From Alligator mississippiensis (Eukaryota > Chordata > Crocodylia > Alligatoridae): 64,000 bases of DNA. The notes beneath the pieces are model-generated. The model was not told the DNA's origin, did no database searches, and was given only the letters and a program-made list of their open reading frames with translations. The stretch is from assembly GCF_030867095.1 (NCBI RefSeq), contig NC_081830.1:35819832-35883831 (forward strand), written 5' to 3'. The translations under genes were made by a program, and so were the position numbers. This document shows positions 10,694 to 18,991 of the stretch, one piece after another. Numbering within the stretch: the first letter of the stretch is position 1; each line of letters starts with the position of its first letter.

Positions 10694-12850
10694 ACCTTTT
10701 AAACTTTAATACGGGGCCTACCAAGTACATATGCTGAAAGTTCTGAAGCTTGATCTACACTGATATCAAAATGGAAGTACTTGGGACATAGAACAGCTTG
10801 GCTCTCTTCATCCTTCTGCCACCTGGTTTCTGTGTAATCTTAGAAAAAGTGCTTTCACTTTGGGTTCTCATTTGTCTGTCATGTCCACCTTTTAATGAAA
10901 AGCCCTTTAAAGGAAAGGATTTTTCAGGAGTGTCTTGATACAGGACCATGCACAATGACAGGACTGGATCCAGGAGGGGTGCAGTGCCATTGCTGCACCT
11001 ACCTTCTGGTTTAAACTGGCCCATTGGAGCCTATGGGGCTGGGGTTTTTTTAGCCCTCTTCCTCCTCGCCTTCTCATCCTCGCTCCCCACCCCCAACTCC
11101 TCTACTTAGCACTGTTCCTGTCTGCCTCAGCATGTGGTCTGAGCTCAGCTGGGAACAGGGAAAGCAGCAGTGGGAATGGTCAGGAAGGATCCCCTTCCCT
11201 GTTCCTGCTCTGGGGAGATTTGGCAGGGAGGGGGAAACTACTCTCCTGCCCTGCTGTTGCCAATATCTTCATCCCCAGATGAGCCCATCCCCAGTGCAGC
11301 CTGGCCAAGGCAAGCAGAAATACCTCTTGTGCTTCTCCCACCCCTGGAAAAGTTGGGAAAGCAACAGCAGTAGGGAGAAGATAAGGGAAGGGAAGGAGAG
11401 GCAGGATTTTCCCCCTTTTTAGGGACTTAAAAAGTCTGCCTGCACTGGTGGGGGCAGGGGAGGCTGAGAGCAAGGAGTGCAGCCACCCCTGCAGTGTATG
11501 TGGCAGCTGCCTCACTCCCCCACCACCCCGCTTTGGGAAATCCTGAATCTGTCCCTGCACAATGAGACCCTGCTCTCAGCTAGGGACTCTGAGCATATTA
11601 TGAAGGAAGGAAAGTTATGAGGGTGGGAGGGACCTGTTCTACTCACAAATCACTCTCCTACCTCCCCAGTCACCTCCTCTATCTTCCTTCAGTCCATCTG
11701 CCCCCAGATTATTGCCTGGCATGCCCTTCAGCTCAAAAGTGGTGGAGGCACCAGTGGGGATGTTTGTGCACCCAGGTCCAGCCCTCACCACGCCCTGCTG
11801 GGAGGAGAGGTTCACGGGATAAGGAAGTGCCAGATAGCTGTGGGGTGCACAGGTGGATTGGATCTGGGTGTATGGCAGCAGCATGGGCTGCAGGAAGGAG
11901 TACCTCCCCACACTTTTGCCACCACTACTCTTGGGCTGGCAGGACAATGGGTGGCAAGACAGTGGGGGGCAGGACAGTGATTTAGGTGGGGAGGGGCCAA
12001 TCAGGGGAGTGAGGGAGCAAATCTGTGGGACAGTGGGGTATGATGGAGGGAGAAGTCCAAGCCATGTGTCAGGAACCTTCTCTTCCTCCTCACAGTCTAT
12101 ATCGTGACTAGAGACATGGGTAGCATGGAAAAAATGGAACAGATTTGCAGCCCCTAGCTGTGCCCCTGCTTGCCAAACCTCTAGCATGAAATGTCACCCT
12201 TTGTTCCACATAGAGGGACACCAGTATCAGTATTCGTTTATCCAAGTGACTTTTTCAGGGATGATATTCCTCAATACGACACAGATTCAGGTGGAAAATA
12301 CTTTCTTCTCCCAATCAAAGTCTAAGCATTACCATTTATTTCCTTTTTTCAACTAGACGTCATTAGAATTCACCTCTACATGTATAGGATGTTAAATCTC
12401 TTTGGTTAATGCTCAGTGCTTCTAGACATTTCATTAATGTGCAGCAATACATTCAGGAGTTTAATGCTTCAGTGCTTATTGCTCCTTGGAAGTTCCCAGG
12501 CATGCCATTTATAGATGTGACTGGACAGCAGCACATAGAGCCAGGTCAGAACAGCCTGGGCTGACCAGAGGTTGAGGAGGGTAACCTCCCAGCCTGGTGC
12601 TGCTCCAACTGATCCAATTTGCTGTGGAGGGGAGGGCTGGTGCATGAAGGTGCTTCAGCATGGGGCTAGCCAGCAGTCAGTCTACACCCTGAAGCACTCT
12701 ACACATGCGCAGCTGTGCAAGAAAAAACTTTGCATCACGGTAGTACTTGTGTTTACAAGTACTATCCAACTGGAAAGTTTATTAGTTTTGTGCACCCTAA
12801 TACGGGAGCATGGGTAGAAGTTTAGCTCTATAGCAAGCATCTCATCTAGA

Positions 12851-13377
12851 TGTGCACACTGAGTAGTCTCATGAGTCTGTATGAGAGATGTATTTCATTC
12901 CTCTGTTTTGTCTGTCTGCTAACATTTCGTATTACATTTTCACAATGCCAAAGATTTCCAGAATGTTTCAAGCATTTGAAAAAATATTTTACAGCATTTT
13001 AGGTTTCATGGAGTAAGGTCAAGTTAAATCATTTGGGGATATATTGAAGATAATGTTGAGGGAACAACTTCAGTTTACCTCAGGTACATATGAAATCAAT
13101 ATATTTTTGCTTTAAGTTTGAGTCAGTACAAAAAAATTGAACAGGATTTCAAAGACTGCACAGATTCTGGGGGATATATTTTGGAGACTGCAATATCCAC
13201 TCCCAGCCTACATAGCAGATCTTGATGTGAGTAAAGTACATATTTTCTTTTTTTTTCCACCCTCAATTCATATTAACAGGATATAAAACAAAAAGAAAAA
13301 GAGAAGCTACCCAAGTTGGAAGGCTCTGAAAATTAGGAACTGTCTCTGTTGCCTTAAGGTTTAAATAATTGAATTCT
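12851..13377. other. 3' flank of first OR gene
   Basis: AT-rich sequence downstream of the minus-strand OR gene. The part from about 13190 resembles 47035-47204, downstream of the second OR, so it belongs to the duplicated OR block. No further gene was seen. Confidence 0.5.
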
Positions 13378-14340
13378 TTACTTTCTCTGGATTTCTATGT
13401 ACAAGAACAATTTACCCACCAAGTTTCTTAGGGCCTCCTTCACCATTTTGTTTCTCAGGCTATACACCAAGGGGTTGACCAACGGAGTCACAACTGTGTA
13501 AGAGACAGAGAGCACTTTGTGGAGATCACTCAGTGCTTGGGATTTTGGTAACATATAGACAAAAATCAAAGTCCCATAGAAGAGGGTCACCACAATGAGG
13601 TGAGACGAACAGGTGGAAAATGCCTTCTGCCTCCCAGTGGTGGAAGGGATTCTCAGGATGGTGGAGATAATGAAGGTGTAGGAACTTAAAGTCAAAAGAA
13701 ATGGGAAAAGTGTGAAAATGAAGGCTAAGGTGAAAGTTGTAAGTTCCACTTGGTGAGCATCACTGCAGGAGAGTTTTACAATTGGGGAAGTGTCACAAAT
13801 AAAATGATCAATCTCACTGGAACCACAAAAAGATAATTGTGAAATTAAAACTGCCATGATGGTACTTCCTAAAAGTCCACTTATCCATGACACCGCTGCT
13901 AGGAAAAGACAGAACCTGTCATTCATATGAGCTGCATAATGAAGAGGCTTACAAATTGCTAAGTATCGATCATAAGACATCACAGAAAGAAGGCAGCATT
14001 CAGTGGACACCAGGAAACCATAAATGACATATTGTACCATGCAAGCCCTAATGGAAATGCTCCTATTCCCAGTCACAAGACTGCCCAGCATCCTGGGGAG
14101 GATGGTGGAGGTGTAACAGGTCTCCAAGGTGGACAGGTTCCCCAGGAAGAAGTACATAGGGGTGTGCAGGTGCTGATCAGCTATGACCAGCACAACAATA
14201 AGGATGTTCCCAGCCATAGTCACAATGTAGATCACTAGAAAGAGCAAGAAGAGAGGAATGTCCAGTGCAGGATGATTCCGAAATCCAGAGAGGATGAATT
14301 CCATTATGGATGTTTGATTTCCACAGTTTGTGTCTGCCAT
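13378..14340 (-). CDS. Olfactory receptor, class II, intact
   Basis: A seven-helix odorant receptor of the rhodopsin-like GPCR family, expected in the membrane of olfactory neurons and coupled to Golf. With the ATG at 14340 it is 320 aa, the usual OR length. Visible hallmarks are an N-glycosylation site at N8 (NQT), GN at 44-45 in TM1, LHTPMY at 58-63, C100 for the conserved disulfide, MSYDRYLAIC at 121-130, KAFSTCSSHL at 239-248 in TM6, and NPLVY at 289-293 in TM7. The frame stays open upstream to an ATG at 14403. I reject that start because a strong splice acceptor ends 5 nt before the inner ATG. About nine in ten residues match the receptor at 47205. Subfamily is uncertain (OR6/OR11-like by impression). 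Confidence 0.93.
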   Translation of the reverse strand: MADTNCGNQTSIMEFILSGFRNHPALDIPLFLLFLVIYIVTMAGNILIVVLVIADQHLHTPMYFFLGNLSTLETCYTSTILPRMLGSLVTGNRSISIRACMVQYVIYGFLVSTECCLLSVMSYDRYLAICKPLHYAAHMNDRFCLFLAAVSWISGLLGSTIMAVLISQLSFCGSSEIDHFICDTSPIVKLSCSDAHQVELTTFTLAFIFTLFPFLLTLSSYTFIISTILRIPSTTGRQKAFSTCSSHLIVVTLFYGTLIFVYMLPKSQALSDLHKVLSVSYTVVTPLVNPLVYSLRNKMVKEALRNLVGKLFLYIEIQRK

Positions 14341-14345
14341 GCTGT

Positions 14346-14377
14346 CTGTTGGGGGAAGAGGGGAAGGAGAAAATACC
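14346..14377 (-). other. Splice acceptor before OR coding exon
   Basis: On the minus strand a long pyrimidine tract ends in CCCCCAACAG, followed by ACAGC and the ATG at 14340. Vertebrate OR genes commonly have non-coding 5' exons spliced just before a single coding exon. The same signal precedes the second OR (about 48173-48204), which supports it. Confidence 0.75.
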
Positions 14378-14403
14378 TGTTTGGTAAAGTCTGAAGCAGA
14401 CAC

Positions 14404-15601
14404 AGCCTATATATCAATGCAACAGAGGTACTCAAGACTTAAATGCATAAAAGATCTCAAGAGATTTGTATACCTGTTTCCCATTGTAAAAGAATGAGAC
14501 TTCTTTGCTTACATGGGTGCTGATCTCTGACAGTAGATTTTGAAGGACTTGAACTTAGACTACTACATATACTTCAGAAGAGCTAAACAAAACTATTATA
14601 ACCTTTTGACAACTAATTTTATGCTCCCCTCCCCTAAGTTAAAGGAAGCAAAAGGAAAAATTAAAAAAAAAAAATCAATAAAGTTTCTCTGGAAGTCATC
14701 AGTAAAATACAATCACTGGCCAAATCCAAAGTTGCCCATTGCTTACTGAAACCAGTGGCCACATGCTCAGCTCACAGAAATTGCTGTTGAAATCAATAGA
14801 GCAGATCTGTTGAAACCTTTATGAATTTAATGAAAGCATACAGATCAGATTTCCTACTGCAGATATTTTTGCATTACTGTTTCTTTAGTTGGTCAGATCT
14901 TCATCCAAAAGTGTTTATTAACACTTGCCGCTTTGCTCTTTTCCTTTCAATCAGTAAATACTTCTTCCAAATCCACACATCAGTTTTTATTCAATGTAGA
15001 TCTATTTTTCCTTATTTTTTGAAGGATTTTGCTATTGCAATAGGGTTTTACCGTGGTTGGTGAATTACCTCCTTAGCAGTAAATTTTCACAAGTTTGACA
15101 ATTTTTTCTGCAACCTGCAGCCCTTGGGAGTGGTCCTACCCATGGAGTCTTCTTATTGGGCCACCAAAGCCTGATATCAAGGGGTGGTCTCTTGCCAGAC
15201 GGAGGTGGGTGGTGGGTGGGCAGGTCCTGTAGGAATGGGGAAGAATTCAAACATATGGGGGTGGCCAGGTCAGAATCACTGGCCTGCTCCAAAGTGAGGG
15301 GCATTCTTTTGGCCCACTACTCTAAAGACCCCAGACTTGCTTGAAGAGTTAGAAATTAGGTTTCCTAGGAAATTCACTGGGGTATTGGCTTTCCTATCTT
15401 CTACCTAGGTAGGAAACCTCCTTGCCCAAAACAACCTCACTTTCAAACTCCCATTCATTATATTCAGAAAGAAAAAAAAAATGTTTCTCTCTCTCCACTT
15501 TTCATTCCTTCTCCACTTTCACTCCTTTACCTCTTATCCAGGGGAGTCCCCACCCTTTTTATGGTCTGAAACCTCTCCTTGTCTGGCATGGGGGTGGGGA
15601 T
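14404..15601. repeat. OR upstream flank, paralog 1 (left part)
   Basis: This stretch resembles 48231-49280 and 56220-57085, the upstream flanks of the other two ORs. It carries an extra piece of roughly 350 bp (about 15065-15410) absent from both. The flank is cut at 15601 by the Polinton and resumes at 30202. Promoters and non-coding exons of the OR genes are expected in this flank, but I cannot place them. Confidence 0.75.
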
Positions 15602-15633
15602 GCCGCTAGTAGTATATGGCTCTCCGCCCTTCA

Positions 15634-15700
15634 ATGCAAATGTGACAGGTGGGCGGGACTTCACTCCACCCCCTTTCCCCTTTTATGGTGTGTGACGTCA
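15634..15700 (+). promoter_or_regulatory. Octamer, GC box and CRE in left Polinton end
   Basis: Counting the terminal A as base 1, the octamer ATGCAAAT is at 27-34 (15634-15641), a GC box GGGCGGG at 44-50 (15651-15657), and a perfect CRE TGACGTCA at 86-93 (15693-15700). A TATA-like CATAAAAG lies on the minus strand between the GC box and CRE. Adenovirus terminal repeats carry the same classes of site (Oct-1/NFIII, Sp1, ATF/CREB). Here function is inferred from motif identity only. Confidence 0.55.
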
Positions 15701-15710
15701 TCAGCCACAC

Positions 15711-15909
15711 CCCCTGACCCCGGTCACGTGGTGCATGACATCAGCAACTCCGTCCCTGACCCCAGTCACGTGGTGCATGACATCAGCAACTCCGTCCCTG
15801 ACCCCGGTCACATGGTGCGTGACATCAGCAACTCTGCCCCTGACCCCAATCACATGGTGCGTGACATCAGCAACTCCACCCCTGACCCCAAACACGTGGT
15901 GTATGACAC
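15711..15909 (+). repeat. 42-bp tandem repeats in left TIR
   Basis: About 4.7 units with a period of 42 bp, each of the form CCCTGACCCCGGTCACGTGG then TGCATGACATCAGCAACTCC. Units carry an E-box CACGTG (or CACATG) and TGACATCA, a one-base variant of the CRE or AP-1/ATF half-site family. Spurious frames run through on both strands because 42 is a multiple of three. Confidence 0.9.
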
Positions 15910-16035
15910 CAACACCACATGGTTCATGACATCAGAAGGACAACCCAGGCAGACCCTCAAAGCCCAACCCCTCATGCTGCAAGATCCACCCTAGATCACA
16001 TGGTGCTGTTATGGCCTATCAGGTCCCTGACCACT

Positions 16036-16681
16036 CTAACCCCCCTTACGCCGGAGCACAGGCGTGGCCTATGGGGTGGTAGGGTGGTGATGTGACCCCT
16101 CTAACAACCCGCCCCAACACCCCCAACCAATTGGCAGGGGTTTCAGAGGCCTCAGACCTCCCAAGAACAATCCTGAACCAATTGGAATGAGTACAGTGGG
16201 GGGGTGGGGTTTAGGCGGCAAACCTACTAGGTCTATCTGCTTTCCCAAACGACCCCTCTGTTTATCTGAGACCGTGCTAAGGCAAGCAAGGGCAGATATG
16301 GATTCTTTCACAACGCCTGTAGGCCCACTCACTACACCACCAAGACGGCCTTATAGAAAGCGTTACCGTAGAAATAGTTTTGAGGAGGAGACCCGACTCC
16401 TTGCCCAAAGACTCTTTGAGACGCCTGACCCTGTTGGGGAAAAGCCTGTGAACAGGCAATTGGAGGAGACCTAGGACCTCGAAGCAGACGTTGAGACTTT
16501 GGAAGATGGTATGTTTGTGCCTGAGCCTGCGTGCGAAGTAGAGGTCACTGCAGAGGAGAGACCGGTAAGAGACTTGGAGCATGAATGTGGGGGTATTTGG
16601 GTTGTGACGGTAGTGGTGGGGTTCACTTCATGGCACATGTGTGTTTGGAAGTAGCTAACTTAGTCCTTTATTTGAATTCCT
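16036..16681 (+). other. Polinton left interior, short Arg-rich frame
   Basis: Between the inverted repeat and the first long frame lies GC-rich sequence and a short reading frame (about 16187-16474). Its latter part is rich in Arg, Pro and Thr (RRPYRKRYRRNSFEEE). No family is recognised. It probably belongs to the accessory region of the element. Confidence 0.4.
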
Positions 16682-17266
16682 TTGCAGCTAGATGAAGCCT
16701 TTTTAATGACACCAGAAAACCTCCTCACCAGTACACCAGAAGGAAGTGTATGCTTCTGCAGAGAACAAAGACCTGATGAGGCTGAAGAGTTAAGAAGTGA
16801 GCTCGGCATCGAATCTACACAAGCTCTTACATCACGTGAACGTAAAGTTTTCATGAAGTCTCTTGTTCGCATTTCCTTTTATGGCATAATGAAATACTGC
16901 TTGAGGCAGAGACTTTTTGACCTATGCTGGGGGTGCACATTTGACTTAGGGGGTCAAGAAGCCCACGAATGTATTACTTGGTTAGATGAAGACATAAATA
17001 AAATAATTCAGGATCTTTGCCAGGAAATGTGTCTTGATAGCATTTTCAATGCTGTTATAATCATAGGGTTTGCCAGGAACAGTCTCAGAATTACTGAGAA
17101 ACACTTAATTCAGGTTAGACAGCTTTTAAATACTGTGTATTCTGCAGAAGATCCTAAGGCTGCCCTTCATGATTTGATCACTGAGGAAGATGAAACACTC
17201 ATACCCCATATTGAATGCTTAATTGGTGCTAGAGATTATAAAACCCTGCTTAAGAGAAGGGATTAG
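16682..17266 (+). CDS. Unrecognised Polinton accessory protein
   Basis: A 194-residue frame, open throughout, encoded at the left end of the Polinton before the polymerase. I do not recognise the family. The sequence looks like a real, mostly helical protein. A Cys/His cluster at about residues 73-98, of form C-x8-C-x2-C-x9-H-x-C, could bind zinc. It is followed by acidic and hydrophobic helices and a basic end (LLKRRD). It has no signal peptide or clear transmembrane helix. Accessory genes at this position vary between Polintons. Adenovirus early proteins with Cys/His clusters are a tempting comparison, but I see no alignment that proves it. Confidence 0.6.
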   Translation: MQLDEAFLMTPENLLTSTPEGSVCFCREQRPDEAEELRSELGIESTQALTSRERKVFMKSLVRISFYGIMKYCLRQRLFDLCWGCTFDLGGQEAHECITWLDEDINKIIQDLCQEMCLDSIFNAVIIIGFARNSLRITEKHLIQVRQLLNTVYSAEDPKAALHDLITEEDETLIPHIECLIGARDYKTLLKRRD

Positions 17267-17439
17267 CAAAACGAGTTTGGGGTGTACCTCTGTTGCTGTT
17301 CTGGGTGGGAGACTGGGGAATGTGAGGCTGTAAAACACAACAACAGTTTTCTACATCTAATGTATTTTAGCATTTGCTTTAGTGTCTTGGATATCTAATC
17401 ACATACATATAGGGTTTTTTTGTAAAGATAAAACAATGA

Positions 17440-18290
17440 GACTTAACGGTCATTAGAAATGATAAAAATCCTTCTTAGGAGAAGGGGTAACAAAATAAAC
17501 TAGTAAAATATTGTAAAAGTTTTAATGGAAATAAAGACTGAATTTAAAAACATATATTCTCACAGCTTTTGTATGGTATGGTTGGGGTGGGGTGGGGTGG
17601 GGGTCTTGTTATAAAGATAAAACAGACCTCAAAAAAAAAAAAAGATGACCATAAGTTATCTCTTACCAAAAGGCCTGCTGTAAAGATAAGGCCGACAAGG
17701 CATAATGGTCACTGGATATGATAAGAAACATTTCTTAGAAGAAATTTTAACAAAATAAACTAATAAAATATTATCAAAGTTTTTAAGGGAAATAAAGACT
17801 GAATTTAAAAAGATATATTCTCACATATTGTGTATGGTATAGGGGTGGCGGGGTTGTGTATCATAAAGATAAAAAAACAAGCGGCCTGGTGCGTCCAGAT
17901 CGCCACATGTTTTAAGACTAAAAGGGAGTGGAGGTGTCTTTTAGTGCTGACTATTTTAATACAGTTATATTTTACTTTATACATACACTATTTTCCGGTC
18001 AACAATGCATAATGGTCACTGGATATGATAAGAAACACTTCTTAGAAGAAAGACTAACAAAATAAACTAATAAAATATTATCAAAGTTTTTAAGGGAAAT
18101 AAAGACTGAATTTAAAAAGATATATTCTCACAGATTGTGTTATGGTATAGGGGTGATGGGGTGTGTGTTATAAAGATAAAAAAGAGGCCTGGTGTGTCCA
18201 GATCACCACATTTTTTAAGACTAAAGGGGGTGGGTTGTCTTTTAGTGCTGACTATTTTAATACAGTTATATTTTACTTTATACATGCACT
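17440..18290 (+). repeat. Three tandem repeats of ~260-310 bp in Polinton
   Basis: Three AT-rich units start near 17440, 17700 and 18007 (spacing about 260 and 307 bp). Each has the order 'GGTCACTGGATATGAT', 'CTTCTTAG', 'AACAAAATAAACTA', 'GGAAATAAAGACTGAATTT' and 'ATTCTCACA..TGGTATAGGGGT'. Every unit brings one or more AATAAA signals on the plus strand, so the block may end transcripts of the accessory gene. The stretch 18291-18690 holds AT-rich sequence with no recognised gene. Confidence 0.75.
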
Positions 18291-18991
18291 ATTTTCCTTA
18301 ATCTATTATTTAATTTTTAATTCAGAGGTCTTACTTATTGTATCATTTCATTTATATTACAGAGAGCTTATCAGGTGGGGAAGCCCCAGGCCATTTTACC
18401 ACAATAAGGTAAAAATTATTTTAAAAGGATTGGGTTATTTGTGGCAGTGTTGCTATAATCACACTAAGTTATAACAACTGTTTGTTTTCAAACAGAACCT
18501 CTTCTTCTAAAATAGAAAAGCAGAACAAGCACATACAGTCATGTTTTTACCCAGTAGTAAAAGGTAATTTTTCTGAAACTGTGTGTTTCCTGTGGGAGGA
18601 GAATCTGTGTGTAGGGGTTAAGCAAATTTTAAATTTACAGTGTGTGAGGAAAGTGAATTCTCAATGCTGAGATATAAATTTTATATTTCCTAAGTGATCA
18701 CACGCACCACACCCAAAGAAGAGCAGGGACCTGGGCAGAGACCTCTAAAAGCACAGCCTGCAGATCATAACACCCAAGGATCAGAAGACGGATGGGACAA
18801 AACAGAAGGGTACGATTCCTCGGAGGAAAACAAGCCACATACCTCTGAGAAACTCACATGTAAAAAGACTAGGATTCACACCCCCAAAACAGGTGATCTG
18901 AACCCTGTGAATAAGAAACCCAGGACTGATTGCTTGCACAATTTACAAAAAGAGGAGAGTCTTTCTCCTTTTTTGAAAGATCATAATTATT

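Larger units (their letters stand above)
8578..12850 (+). repeat. Segmental repeat unit, copy B
   Basis: Second copy of the 5 kb unit. It joins the shared sequence at 'GTGTGCTCAGAG' and follows copies C and D through the (TC)n tract. Near 10748 it skips about 0.9 kb that copies A, C and D all contain (C about 39590-40490). It then continues past the point where A ends, through 12490-12580 (shared with D up to the window edge), and includes the hairpin at about 12739-12766 also found in copy C. No gene is supported inside. Confidence 0.8.
15608..16035 (+). repeat. Polinton left terminal inverted repeat
   Basis: A 428-bp repeat matching the reverse complement of 29754-30195. It begins AGTAGTATATGGCTCTCC and ends at GGTCCCTGACCACT. 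It contains an octamer, GC box and CRE near the terminus and a block of 42-bp tandem repeats. The right arm is 14 bp longer because of a small GC-rich inverted stretch next to the GC box. Confidence 0.95.

Noticed and set aside
15711-15909. CRISPR-like array in the Polinton TIR
   Set aside because: The repeats are directly adjacent with no unique spacers and lie in a eukaryotic transposon.
15735-15929. Threonine/proline repeat frames in both TIRs as secreted or mucin-like proteins
   Set aside because: The 42-bp period is a multiple of three, so open frames arise on both strands automatically.
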